The notes beneath the pieces were generated by a model. The model ran no database searches, was not told where the DNA came from, and saw nothing but the letters and a program-made list of their open reading frames with translations. DNA of 44,622 nt from an uncultured Desulfovibrio sp. (GTDB lineage: Bacteria; Desulfobacterota; Desulfovibrionia; Desulfovibrionales; Desulfovibrionaceae), in contig CAKTDV010000023.1 of the NCBI GenBank assembly GCA_934546745.1, forward strand, positions 1 to 44,622, given 5' to 3'. The stretch's first letter is position 1; the number at the start of each line of letters is the position of its first letter. The translations under genes were made by a program, and so were the position numbers. Of the stretch, positions 22,622 through 31,303 are shown in pieces.

Positions 22622-24814
22622 CTATTCGTCCGTATCGCGGACGACTTCCAGAATATGCGGCAGCTTGCGAATGAGTTCAATGCTGCCGTAAAGCTGCGAG
22701 GCATTGCGCACCTGAATCATAAGGCGCAGTTCCGTGCGGCCGTCCACAAGACTCTTGCAGGCGATTTCGTTGATGTTGATTTCCTGCCGGGCCAGTTCCG
22801 CGGCCACCTGCGCCAGCACGCCGGGCTGGTTTTCGGCAATGATGAAGACGGCGGCGTCGTAGGGCTTTTCCTCCTGCCCGTCCCAGTGAACGGAGATCAG
22901 GCGTTCCGGCTCCATGTTCGCCACATTGGGGCAGTCCGCCCGGTGGACGGTAATCCCCATGCCGCGGCTGATGTACCCGATAACAGGGTCTCCGGGCACG
23001 GGATTGCAGCACTTGGCGAAACGCATGAGCACACCGTCAACGCCGTCGGAAAGGCTGACGCCGTCAGCGGCCTTGCGGGGCACCTCGCTCCTGGCCTCCC
23101 TGAGGGGCTGCTCCCTGTCTTTCTCCTTCTCCCTGCTCTGGCTTATGGCCGCTGACAGCGGGGGGTCATCGGGATGCAGGACGGCATACAGGCGGTTGAG
23201 GATGCGCCGGGGAGTGATGTGGGCATAGCCTACGGCCGCGATCAGCTCGTCCACGTTGTCAAAATTCAGATCGCCCGCCACAAGGGCCAGCTGTCCCTCC
23301 TTGAGGGCGCGGGCCACATTGAGGCTGACTTTGCGCCCTTCCTTTTCCAGCATGTCGCGGCCCAGCACCAGCGCGCGGGCGCGTTCCTCCGTGCGCAGAT
23401 AGTGCTGGATACGGTTGCGCGCGCGGGCCGTCTTGACCATCTTGAGCCAGTCGCGGTTGGGCGATCGGGCGCTGTCGGTGATGATCTCCACAGTATCGCC
23501 ATTTTTCAGAGGTGTGCCCAGCGGCATGAGACGGCCGTTGATTTTCGCTCCGGAACAGTGATGCCCGACCTTGGTGTGGATCATGTAGGCGAAGTCCAGC
23601 GGCGTCGCGCCTTCGGGCAGTTCCTTCACGTCGCCCGCGGGCGTATAGACGTAGACCTCATCCTTGAACAGATCCAGCTTGAGGGCGTGCATGAACTCGC
23701 GGGAATCGGCTTCTTCCCGCTGCCGTTCAAAAATTTCACGCAGCCATGAGAACTGTTCCAGATCCCGCGTATGGACGCGGCCCTTTTCCTTGTAGAGCCA
23801 GTGGGCAGCAATACCGTGTTCCGCCTGCCGGTGCATCTCCTCCGTGCGGATCTGGATTTCGATACGTTCCCCTTCCGGGCCGATGACCGTCGTATGCAGG
23901 CTCTGGTAGCCGTTGGCCTTGGGCATGGAAATGTAATCCTTGAAGCGCCCGTGTACCGGCTTCCACTGTGAATGAACAAGACCGAGAACCGCGTAACAGT
24001 CCCGGATATCCCGCACAATGACGCGGAAGGCCATGATATCGTGCATTTCATCCAGCGTCAGCGACTGGGACTGCATCTTCTTGTAGATGCTGTACTTATG
24101 CTTGATACGGCCGTAAATCTCGCCGTGCAGATCATTGGAGGCCAGCAAATCCCTGAGCAGATTCACCACCTTCTCGATAATCTGCTTTTCCACCACCTGA
24201 TGCTTGTCCAGCCAGAGATCAATCTGGTTGTAGATGTCCGGCCGCAGATACTTGAAGCTGAGATCCTCAAGATCGCGCTTCATGACGTACAGCCCGAGGC
24301 GGTTGGCCAGCGGCGCGTAGATGTCCATGGTTTCCTGGGCAATACGGCGCTGCTTGTGGGCCTTCTGGAAATCCAGCGTGCGCATGTTGTGCAGGCGATC
24401 GGCCAGCTTCACCATGAGCACCCGCATGTCGTGACTCATGGCGAGGATCATCTTGCGGATATTTTCCGCCTGCGCCTCTTCCTTGTTGTCAAACGGGATC
24501 ATGCTGATTTTCGTGACCCCGTCCACAATATCGGCCACGTCCTCACCGAAGCGCTCGTCGATCTCCTCAATGGTGGTTCCGGTGTCCTCCACGGTGTCGT
24601 GCAGCAGGCCCGCCGCCACCGTGGGTTCGTCAAAGCCCATTTCCGCCAGCGTACAGGCGACGGCCAGCGGATGCGACAGGTAGGGTTCACCGGAAAGGCG
24701 CGTCTGCCCCGCGTGCGCGGACGCCGCGAAGACATAGGCACGCTGGATCAGCTCCAGATTGGCTTCCTGATTGTGGGCCGCCACCCTGTCGAGAATTTCC
24801 TGAATGCGAATCAT
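22622..24814 (-). CDS. rsh: Bifunctional (p)ppGpp synthetase/hydrolase (Rsh)
   Basis: Controls the stringent response by making and degrading (p)ppGpp. In the 730-residue protein the HD hydrolase domain is intact (SHPLAVA and LLHDTVEDT, about residues 45-85). The synthetase domain has the GRFKDYISMPKANGYQSLHT motif, with RFKD being the RxKD signature of bifunctional SpoT/Rel-type enzymes rather than the EXDD of RelA. A TGS domain (VYVYTPAGDVKELPEGATPLDFAY), a helical and zinc-finger-like region (FAKCCNPVPGD) and a C-terminal ACT domain follow. Thus both activities are expected. MIRIQEILDRV at 24814 was chosen; a TTG 15 nt further up is possible. The gene converges on the adk terminator. Confidence 0.95.
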   Translation of the reverse strand: MIRIQEILDRVAAHNQEANLELIQRAYVFAASAHAGQTRLSGEPYLSHPLAVACTLAEMGFDEPTVAAGLLHDTVEDTGTTIEEIDERFGEDVADIVDGVTKISMIPFDNKEEAQAENIRKMILAMSHDMRVLMVKLADRLHNMRTLDFQKAHKQRRIAQETMDIYAPLANRLGLYVMKRDLEDLSFKYLRPDIYNQIDLWLDKHQVVEKQIIEKVVNLLRDLLASNDLHGEIYGRIKHKYSIYKKMQSQSLTLDEMHDIMAFRVIVRDIRDCYAVLGLVHSQWKPVHGRFKDYISMPKANGYQSLHTTVIGPEGERIEIQIRTEEMHRQAEHGIAAHWLYKEKGRVHTRDLEQFSWLREIFERQREEADSREFMHALKLDLFKDEVYVYTPAGDVKELPEGATPLDFAYMIHTKVGHHCSGAKINGRLMPLGTPLKNGDTVEIITDSARSPNRDWLKMVKTARARNRIQHYLRTEERARALVLGRDMLEKEGRKVSLNVARALKEGQLALVAGDLNFDNVDELIAAVGYAHITPRRILNRLYAVLHPDDPPLSAAISQSREKEKDREQPLREARSEVPRKAADGVSLSDGVDGVLMRFAKCCNPVPGDPVIGYISRGMGITVHRADCPNVANMEPERLISVHWDGQEEKPYDAAVFIIAENQPGVLAQVAAELARQEININEIACKSLVDGRTELRLMIQVRNASQLYGSIELIRKLPHILEVVRDTDE

Positions 24815-24874
24815 GCTTTGCCCCGCCAACTCTCTGTGTTCTCCCGCTGACGCAAGAGGCCATGCCCAAAAATG

Positions 24875-25810
24875 CTAGCGCTTTTTTTCCGCCGCCGCGG
24901 CCATATCATCCACATACAGCCAGAAGACGCCGCCAAAGCGCAGCGGTCTGGGTTCGCCGTCAGGGCCCTTGAGCGGTTCGCCGTCCGTTTCCGCGACGCA
25001 GCACCACCAGCCGGATCGGTTGAGCACAAAGGCGGTGTTGCCGTCGCCGTCGGCACGCGCCTCAAGAGAGGCATGCCACGGCGTCGGCAGCGGCTGCGGC
25101 GTCTTCTCCGTGGCGATGCGATACATGCGCACCTTCGCACCGGGCAGCGGCGCGTCCTGCCACCGCACCTGCGCGCTGAACAGGCAGGGAGCGGCCAGTC
25201 CGAAAGGACGCGTCCGGGGAACGATTTCCAGCCGCAAACCGCACGGCTGCTCCCAGCCCCGGCTCTCTCCATAGACCGGCACCGTGGTCTTGACAAAATC
25301 CTGCTCGTAACGCTGACGGGTCTCGCTCCAGCGGGGGCGGGTCTCAATCATGAAATGATACAGCCCCGGCTTGCCGATGGCCACATTGACGCCCCAGGCG
25401 CGGCTGCCGCCATAGCGGATTTCCTCAAGATCGCCGAGCAGGTCGCGCCGATCGCCCATAAGGCGTCCCCGCTCCTCCGGCGATTGCGCGTCAAAACGCA
25501 CAACGGACATCAGCTGCGGCCTTTCCATGTCCAGGCAGGAGTGATCCCCGGGCCGCATAAGCGCCATCAGCAAGTCCAGTTCCCTGTCAATAAGGGGCGC
25601 GGCCCCGTCCGCCGCCGCTTCCACAGGCACGGCATCCTGGGGACTTGCGCCCCTGGCGTTCCTGTCCGGGGGCTGCGTCTTCCCGGCGGATGCGGCCTGT
25701 TCGATGCCCGGCTGACTGGGCGCAAGCAGCGTGACGTGCGCCCCGGCGCACGGGGAACAGAAAAGCTGCCAGAAAAAAACGCAGCCTGCCAGAAAAAAAC
25801 GTTGCAACAT
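24875..25810 (-). CDS. Exported DUF4198-like protein
   Basis: A 311-residue periplasmic protein. The signal peptide is MLQRFFLAGCVFFWQLFCSPCAGA, cleaved before HVTLLAPS. Mature regions such as GVNVAIGKPGLYHFMIETRPRW, AQVRWQDAPLPGAKVRMYR and GDGNTAFVLNRSGWWCC give the pattern of DUF4198 / NikM-like beta-sandwich proteins, several of which sit with metal transporters and start the mature chain with His. An internal stretch (about 37-65) is Pro/Ala-rich. AAGGG precedes ATG 25810. No transporter gene is adjacent, so a nickel or cobalt role is only a suggestion. Codons 4-15 contain a 20-nt tandem repeat with T7 runs that could slip out of frame. Confidence 0.7.
   Translation of the reverse strand: MLQRFFLAGCVFFWQLFCSPCAGAHVTLLAPSQPGIEQAASAGKTQPPDRNARGASPQDAVPVEAAADGAAPLIDRELDLLMALMRPGDHSCLDMERPQLMSVVRFDAQSPEERGRLMGDRRDLLGDLEEIRYGGSRAWGVNVAIGKPGLYHFMIETRPRWSETRQRYEQDFVKTTVPVYGESRGWEQPCGLRLEIVPRTRPFGLAAPCLFSAQVRWQDAPLPGAKVRMYRIATEKTPQPLPTPWHASLEARADGDGNTAFVLNRSGWWCCVAETDGEPLKGPDGEPRPLRFGGVFWLYVDDMAAAAEKKR
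25766..25801. repeat. 20-nt period tandem repeat with A7/T7 tracts in a signal-peptide coding region
   Basis: CTGCCAGAAAAAAACG occurs at 25766-25781 and again at 25786-25801. Each copy includes a seven-base homopolymer. The period is not a multiple of three, so loss or gain of one copy, or slippage in either A7, would shift the frame of the DUF4198-like gene within its first 15 codons. Confidence 0.8.
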
Positions 25811-25907
25811 GAAAAGCCCTTCCAGCGTGTTCGTGTTGGTGATCAGGATACCAAAAAGAACGCGCGATGTCATGCCGGAAGGTAGGCCCCCAAACGCCGC
25901 CCCCGCG

Positions 25908-28316
25908 TTACAGAACCGCGGCGCGCGCCGCCGCCTCGCCGGCCTCCCTGGCCTTGCCCTGCGCCGCCAGTGCGCGTGACAGCAGCCGCCAGCCTTCGGC
26001 GCACTCATGCCGCAGAAGGCTCCGGCGCGCCAGCGCCTCCGCCACAACGGGATCGTCGCCCCCTTCCAGGTACAGGGACGCCAGCATGCGCATGGCGGCG
26101 TCGTCCCCGGGGTTGCGCAGCAGGGCGTCATGGAGCATCTCGCGCGCCTCGCCGCCCTTGCGCTGCCGCGCCGCCAGCCGGGCAAGACAGCGGCGCGCCA
26201 CATTGGAGGTTTCACCGTCCCGCCGCTCACGCGCTTCCTCGATGGCCGCCGCCTGTTCGTAGTATTTCTGGGCATCCGCGCGCCGCCCGGCGTCCTCGCT
26301 CAACTGCCCCAGCCGCAAATGGGCGTAGAGATGCTCCGGCGCATCGGCGATACATTGCCGGAAATACTCCGCCGCCGCCTTGCGATCCTCCAGTTGCAGG
26401 CAGACCGTGCCCAGATTGTAGCGCGTCTGCACAGCCTGCTCCACAGAGGAAGCGCGTTGCAGGGCTTCCAGAAAATACCGGCGCGCCTCATTGTGACGGC
26501 CCAGGGCCGCATAGCAGGTTCCCAGCGAATTCCAGGCAAGGACGTTTTCCTGATCGGCCAGCAAGGCCAGCTTGTATTCCTCGATGGCATCAAAAATATT
26601 GCCAAGGCTGTAGCGTTTATCGGCGCTGATGGTGAGCGCCAGAGAATTGCAGAGACCGGCATGCGGGGGGGGAAGCAGCTGGGCATATTCCAGCGCCTTG
26701 AGCGCGCATTCCTGCATCTCCGTCTTGCGGAACCGCAGAAAGGGGTATCCCGCCGTGCCCGCGGCGGCCGTAACGCCTTTTTCCGCCAGCGCCGCGCAGA
26801 GCGCCGCCCAATGGGGAACAAGAGCCTCCGCCTCCGCTCCCGGATGGTAAAATATGAGGGCGTTGCCGCCATAGTGGCCGGCAAGAACCCGCTCGCCGCA
26901 CAGGGCGGGCGCGGCTTTCCAGGCCTCGACCAGAGGCGCGAGAGGATCCCCGTCGCCGCCGCTCTCCTCGCGGCGCAGAATCGTCAGGGCAAAACGCTCG
27001 TCCCGCTCCCGTTCCAGGGCAAAACGCCGCAGAAAATCCCCGTGGCCACAAATGCCGCCTTCCTCTTCCGTTTCCACGCCGCCGCCTCCGACGCCGTCCT
27101 CCCGGATTTCTTCCGGGCGCTGCCCGCCGCTTTCCTCGCTGAGCAGCACGAGGGCGTCCCCTTCGCTCAGGGGAACGGCCGCATCCGTCAGATGCAGGGT
27201 TTCCGCAACGGAGTCCTGCTCGGAAACCCGCAAAATGACGATTTCGCCTTTATAACGCCCCCGGGGCCCGCCCTCCCAGACGGAAAAACGCTGCCCTTCC
27301 CGCGCCTTGGCACGCTTTCCGAGACTGATACGCACGCGCCCCAGCGGCAGAATCCGCACCACGCTGCCGCCTTCCTGCAGAATGCGCGCAAAGGACATGA
27401 CCGCCTCGCCCCCGCCGCGCAGCGAGGCCACCCGCGCCGCCAGGCGCGCCCGTTCCATAAGGCGGCGCGCCTGTTCGGACATATCCAGCGCGAACTCCCC
27501 GCCCGCCATATCCTGCGGATACACCGCATAGCCAGCGCTGACCACAGGCCGCACAAAGCGCCCTGAGAGCGTTTCCCGCAAGCCCACGCCGGAAAGGCGC
27601 GCCAGAGCCGCGCCCGCCTGCTGACGGCAGACGCCGCGTCCGCTGACGGCGGGGAGCAGAGCCGCCATGCCAAAACGTCCCACACGGGCCACACAGGCCC
27701 CAGGCGGCATTTCCCGGGCAAAGGCCTGTGCCGCCCGCGCCATCAGGGCGTCGGAAAAACAGAAGCCCGATTCGGAGGCCACAGCGCGCCCGTTATCCAT
27801 CCGAACGAGAATAAGCCCCATGCAAAGACGGTGCAGCGGCACATTCTCCTCGCCGGCACAGGGATGCGCCAGCTGCGCGCGCACGCGCGCGGCCTCGTCC
27901 TCCATCATGCCGTACAGCACATCTTCCGTCGCCAGACCCGTCACCCGATCCCGGCAGCACAGCTTGATCCGCTGCAACAGCTCCAGACAGAGCCCCGCCA
28001 GGGAAGAAAGCAGGGGCAGCAGCGGCCGCACCTCGCGCGCGCGCACACCGTGCAGCATCAGCATCCCTAGCGAAGCGCCGCCATAACGCAAAGGCAACAG
28101 CAGCTTCCGTTCGCGCGGCAGATATTCCGGCTCTTCGGGAAGAGCGCCCGAAGGAAAATAGAGCGCGTGCCCGCTGAAAGAAAGAAAAGAACGCAGACGG
28201 GACACCAGCAGGGATTCCCGCTCCAGAATATCGGCGCTGACCAGAGAGCCGGGATGCGCGCAACCGTCAAGGGAAGCCTTTGGGGAAACATCCAGGGAAA
28301 CAGCAGAGTCCTTCAT
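25908..28316 (-). CDS. Large protein with two degenerate GGDEF-like domains and TPR repeats
   Basis: An 802-residue, apparently cytosolic protein. Residues 1-120 look GAF-like. Residues 120-300 follow a GGDEF fold (DRVTGLATEDVL, then RVGRFGMAALLP at 211-222, then SAGYAVYPQD), but the catalytic GGDEF is replaced by GRFGM. A beta-rich linker (325-395) contains KGEIVILRV. Residues 430-548 again resemble GGDEF (HYGGNALIFYHP 481-492; AGTAGYPFLRF; ALKALEYAQ) with GGNAL in the signature. From about 567 on there are at least five TPRs. Neither domain should make c-di-GMP, so a scaffold or nucleotide-sensing role is inferred. No Shine-Dalgarno is seen; a promoter -10 box lies 7 nt before the ATG. Confidence 0.7.
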   Translation of the reverse strand: MKDSAVSLDVSPKASLDGCAHPGSLVSADILERESLLVSRLRSFLSFSGHALYFPSGALPEEPEYLPRERKLLLPLRYGGASLGMLMLHGVRAREVRPLLPLLSSLAGLCLELLQRIKLCCRDRVTGLATEDVLYGMMEDEAARVRAQLAHPCAGEENVPLHRLCMGLILVRMDNGRAVASESGFCFSDALMARAAQAFAREMPPGACVARVGRFGMAALLPAVSGRGVCRQQAGAALARLSGVGLRETLSGRFVRPVVSAGYAVYPQDMAGGEFALDMSEQARRLMERARLAARVASLRGGGEAVMSFARILQEGGSVVRILPLGRVRISLGKRAKAREGQRFSVWEGGPRGRYKGEIVILRVSEQDSVAETLHLTDAAVPLSEGDALVLLSEESGGQRPEEIREDGVGGGGVETEEEGGICGHGDFLRRFALERERDERFALTILRREESGGDGDPLAPLVEAWKAAPALCGERVLAGHYGGNALIFYHPGAEAEALVPHWAALCAALAEKGVTAAAGTAGYPFLRFRKTEMQECALKALEYAQLLPPPHAGLCNSLALTISADKRYSLGNIFDAIEEYKLALLADQENVLAWNSLGTCYAALGRHNEARRYFLEALQRASSVEQAVQTRYNLGTVCLQLEDRKAAAEYFRQCIADAPEHLYAHLRLGQLSEDAGRRADAQKYYEQAAAIEEARERRDGETSNVARRCLARLAARQRKGGEAREMLHDALLRNPGDDAAMRMLASLYLEGGDDPVVAEALARRSLLRHECAEGWRLLSRALAAQGKAREAGEAAARAAVL

Positions 28317-28323
28317 GGCTGCA

Positions 28324-28352
28324 AGTGTAGTGCCGGGAACGCACGTTGTCTA
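28324..28352 (-). promoter_or_regulatory. Sigma-70 promoter predicting a leaderless GGDEF/TPR transcript
   Basis: On the minus strand TAGACA (28352-28347) and TACACT (28329-28324) lie 17 nt apart, and only 7 nt separate the -10 box from ATG 28316. Transcription should begin at or one base before the start codon. Confidence 0.6.
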
Positions 28353-28480
28353 GATTTTTCCAAGAAACGGACTTGCCGTGCGGGGCGCTCTGCGCTACCA
28401 CAACAGAACATCACAACGGCCGCCGCACCGGGGATTTTCTCACCGCCGCTGGCCAGACAACAACGATCAGAGGAGCCGTT

Positions 28481-29107
28481 ATGGCCATAGAAACCTTCCC
28501 CCTTGGCCCGCTGCAGACCAACAGCTATCTTGTCCATGCCAACGGCGTGGCCGTTGCCGTGGACGTGGGCGGCGATCCCGCGCCCATGCTGCGCTTTGCC
28601 GAAAGCGCGGGCCTGCGCATTGCCGACATCGTGCTGACGCACCTGCATTTTGATCATGCCTACGGCGTGGCCGCGCTGGCCGCCGCGACCGGGGCCGCCG
28701 TCCACCTGCCGCCGCACGATCGCTGCCTTCTGGAAACGGAATCCGGCAAGGGCGGCATCTGGGGATTTCCTCCCGTGCCCGCCTACGACGGCGAAGATCT
28801 GACGCGCGGGGACTGCACGCTGGGCGGCATGGCCTGCACGGTTATCGACACGCCCGGCCATACGCCCGGAGGCATATCGCTCTATTTTCCTGGGGAACAG
28901 GCCGTCTTCTCCGGCGACGCCCTGTTCCACCGCTCCATCGGACGCACCGACTTCCCCGGCGGCGATCATGCCCAGCTGCTGCGCTCCATCCGCGAGCGGC
29001 TGTTTGCCCTTCCGCCCGAAACCGTCGTCTATCCCGGGCATGGCCCGACCTCGACCATCGACGACGAGCGCAAAAACAATCCCTTCTGCGGCGATTTTGC
29101 CGAATAG
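28481..29107 (+). CDS. Metallo-beta-lactamase-fold hydrolase, glyoxalase II-like
   Basis: A 208-residue MBL-fold protein. The metal motif THLHFDH is at residues 53-59. DTPGHTPGG, FSGDALFHRSIGRTDFPGG (bridging Asp) and the final YPGHGP histidine complete the binuclear site. RTDFPGGD is typical of short glyoxalase II-like hydrolases found widely in anaerobes; the C-terminal substrate domain of true GloB is absent. The substrate is not known, a thioester or related ester being likely. GAGGAG precedes the ATG. The next gene starts 2 nt after its stop, so the three rightward genes form an operon. Confidence 0.88.
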   Translation: MAIETFPLGPLQTNSYLVHANGVAVAVDVGGDPAPMLRFAESAGLRIADIVLTHLHFDHAYGVAALAAATGAAVHLPPHDRCLLETESGKGGIWGFPPVPAYDGEDLTRGDCTLGGMACTVIDTPGHTPGGISLYFPGEQAVFSGDALFHRSIGRTDFPGGDHAQLLRSIRERLFALPPETVVYPGHGPTSTIDDERKNNPFCGDFAE

Positions 29108-29109
29108 CC

Positions 29110-29712
29110 ATGCCGCTGGCACTGCTTCTTGCGGCAAGCCCCCGGCGCGGCGGCACCTCGGACACGCTGGCCCGTCTCTTTGCCGAAGGCGCGGAGGAAG
29201 GCGGGCTCGCCTGCCGTTTTCTTGCCTTGCGCGATGTCCGTATCCGGCCCTGCCGGGGATGCGGCCAGTGCGCCGCGCCTCCCCACGGCTGCCCCCTGTC
29301 CGGCGGCGGTTCCGGCGACGGTGCGGACGGGGTCTTTGCCGCCATCAGGGACGCGGCTCTGGTGCTCTGGGCCGCGCCCATCTACTTTTATGGCCTCCCG
29401 GCACATGCCAAAGGCCTTCTTGATCGGGCGCAGCGCTTCTGGCACGGCCCCGCCGCCACCGTACCGCGCCCGGCCATCGCCGGCCTTGTGGCAGGCCGCC
29501 CCAGGGGGGAACACCTCTTTACCGGGGCCGAACTTGGCCTGCGCTACTTTTTCCCTCTGCTGGGACGGCATCTGGAGGAAACTCGCCGCTGGAGGGGCAT
29601 GGAAGACGCCAGCGACTGGCGGCAACGCGACGGAAACCGCCCGCGCGCGGAAGAAGTCCGGCAATGGGGACGCCAGTGGGCACAACGGCTCTCCGGCACG
29701 GCGTCCCTCTGA
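29110..29712 (+). CDS. Flavodoxin-like NAD(P)H-dependent FMN reductase
   Basis: A 200-residue flavoprotein of the FMN reductase / iron-sulfur flavoprotein-like group. The FMN phosphate loop is ASPRRGGTSDTLA (residues 9-21). A Cys cluster, CRGCGQC...GC, is at about 48-63, and WAAPIYFYGLPAHAKGLLDR forms the second flavin loop. In related proteins the C-x2-C-x2-C cluster may hold an Fe-S centre, which would suit an anaerobe, but the spacing is too loose to be sure. It would act as a cytosolic electron carrier or quinone/flavin reductase. Starts 2 nt after the MBL gene and overlaps comF at its end. Confidence 0.82.
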   Translation: MPLALLLAASPRRGGTSDTLARLFAEGAEEGGLACRFLALRDVRIRPCRGCGQCAAPPHGCPLSGGGSGDGADGVFAAIRDAALVLWAAPIYFYGLPAHAKGLLDRAQRFWHGPAATVPRPAIAGLVAGRPRGEHLFTGAELGLRYFFPLLGRHLEETRRWRGMEDASDWRQRDGNRPRAEEVRQWGRQWAQRLSGTASL

Positions 29713-30476
29713 GCCTCCCCCAGCGCCTTGCGCGCCGCCTGCGCCGCTGGGCGGCGCTGATCGGCCTCGATGCCCGCCGTTGTCTGGGGTGCGGCGCTCC
29801 CTTCCATCCTGAAAGCGGCGACGGTACGGCGGAAGGGATGCTGTGCGCGCACTGCCTTGGCGGACTCCCTCCCCTGACGGGTCCCCGCTGCCGTCGATGC
29901 GCCTTTCCTTTTCCGGCAGGCGCGCCCACGGCGCCAGCCCTCTGCGGCGACTGTCTGCGGGATCCGCCTCCCTGGCGGACGGTGGCGTGTTATGGCCGCT
30001 ATGAGGGGGCGCTGCGGGATCTGCTGCTGGAACTCAAGTTTCACGGCCGCTTCCTTCTCGCCGGAGCTCTGGCGCCGCTGCTGCTCGACAGCCTTCTCTG
30101 CCTGCCCCTGCCTGACGCCATCGTCCCCATGCCGCTCCCCCTGCCGCGCCTGCGCCAGCGCGGCTACAATCAGGCGCAGGAACTGGCGCTGGCCACGGGT
30201 CTTCCGCTGGGCGTGCCCGTGCGCCCGGATCTGCTGCTCCGTCCTTCCTGCGATACGCCGCAATCACATCTGCGGGCAAAGGAACGGCGCCGCAACCTTC
30301 ACGGCTCCTTCGCGGCCTCTCCCGCTGCCGCCGGGCTGCGCCTCTGGCTGCTGGACGACATCGTCACCACGGGCAGCACCGCCCGCGCGGCGGCGCGGAC
30401 GCTTCTCCTTGCCGGAGCGCAACGCGTCGATCTCGTTGCGCTGGCCCGCACCTCCCTTCACCCTGCGGAGAGGTAA
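29664..30476 (+). CDS. comF: ComF-family phosphoribosyltransferase-like protein
   Basis: A 270-residue protein with the ComF layout. An N-terminal zinc-ribbon pair (CLGCGAPFH..., CAHC, CRRCAFPF, CGDC; about residues 43-95) precedes a type I phosphoribosyltransferase domain with VPMPLPLPRLRQRGYNQAQELA and the PRPP loop LLDDIVTTGST. In naturally competent bacteria ComF takes part in DNA uptake, but it is also widespread in non-competent species, where a role in DNA repair or priming has been proposed. The start at 29664 overlaps the upstream gene by 49 nt and lacks a clear Shine-Dalgarno; a later GTG could be used. Confidence 0.88.
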   Translation: MGTPVGTTALRHGVPLSLPQRLARRLRRWAALIGLDARRCLGCGAPFHPESGDGTAEGMLCAHCLGGLPPLTGPRCRRCAFPFPAGAPTAPALCGDCLRDPPPWRTVACYGRYEGALRDLLLELKFHGRFLLAGALAPLLLDSLLCLPLPDAIVPMPLPLPRLRQRGYNQAQELALATGLPLGVPVRPDLLLRPSCDTPQSHLRAKERRRNLHGSFAASPAAAGLRLWLLDDIVTTGSTARAAARTLLLAGAQRVDLVALARTSLHPAER

Positions 30477-30491
30477 GGGGGCACGCCGTCA

Positions 30492-31235
30492 CTACGGGCG
30501 ATCGCCCGTCCGCTGCAATTCTCCGATCCAGCGGGAAAGACGTTGGCGGGAAAACCGCTCCTCCGCCGGGGAAAGCGCCTGAAACTCCCGCGCCGCGCCT
30601 TCCATTTCCGCCTTGTCTGGAAAACGCACGCCGCAGGCGGCCCGTCCCCGTTCCTGAAAGGCGTTCAGCACGTCTTCCTGAAAGGCGATGTCACGCACAC
30701 GGGAGGCTTCCAGCGGTTCGTGGTATTCGATGACAACCCGCATCTTCCTGAAAAACAGCAGGAAGGTCGCGCGATAGACAAGACAGGCGGCGGCCCCGCA
30801 TTCCGCGCGGAACGGATCCTGATCCGCGCTCAGGCACAGAAGGGTTTCATACAGCGTCTTGCCATGCTGGTCGTACTGGAGTTTCCGCAAGGGCGGAAAG
30901 GGGGCATGGTGCGCGGCCTCCCATACCCAGGGTTCCCCGGCTTCCGCCAGCGCCGTGACCAGCGTCCCCTGACGCCCCTCATACAGGGCGAACCAAAGGC
31001 GCGCGCTCCCCGCTTCCGAGGTGCGCGTCTCTGGCCGCAGACCGCGCCACCCCGCGCCCAGGAAGCGCATATGTTCCGCCGGAGCAAACAGGACGGCGGG
31101 CCGCGCCCGGGACAGCAATACCGGAAGCCCTGTTTCCGGTGAGGTCGTCATTCCCTGAAGCGGCTGGGACGAACAGGCCGCCAGCAGGCACAGAAGGACG
31201 GCGCACAGCGCCATGACAAGCAAGGCCGTTTTCAT
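30492..31235 (-). CDS. Putative outer-membrane lipoprotein of unknown function
   Basis: A 247-residue protein with a lipoprotein signal peptide (MKTALLVMALCAVLLCLLAAC). The lipobox LAAC places the acylated Cys at 21, and Ser at +2 predicts outer-membrane sorting. The mature part has mixed alpha/beta character, with strands FLLFFRKMRVVIEYHEP and a C-terminal helical tail. I do not recognise a family with certainty. It is the last gene of a leftward group after the fumarase genes (69 nt gap) and converges with comF. A perfect palindrome ACGGGCGATCGCCCGT at 30494-30509 lies over its last codons and may act in transcription end formation. Confidence 0.72.
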   Translation of the reverse strand: MKTALLVMALCAVLLCLLAACSSQPLQGMTTSPETGLPVLLSRARPAVLFAPAEHMRFLGAGWRGLRPETRTSEAGSARLWFALYEGRQGTLVTALAEAGEPWVWEAAHHAPFPPLRKLQYDQHGKTLYETLLCLSADQDPFRAECGAAACLVYRATFLLFFRKMRVVIEYHEPLEASRVRDIAFQEDVLNAFQERGRAACGVRFPDKAEMEGAAREFQALSPAEERFSRQRLSRWIGELQRTGDRP

Positions 31236-31303
31236 GGGGAGCCCTCTGGGAAACAGTGCTTTTCCGTGGCGTCCGGGCAGTAGTTGTCCGGAGGCCGGCC
31301 CCT

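Noticed and set aside
30494..30509. Perfect palindrome ACGGGCGATCGCCCGT as a regulatory site
   Set aside because: It lies in the last codons of the lipoprotein gene, has no U-tract and no second copy was noted. Could be chance in GC-rich DNA.
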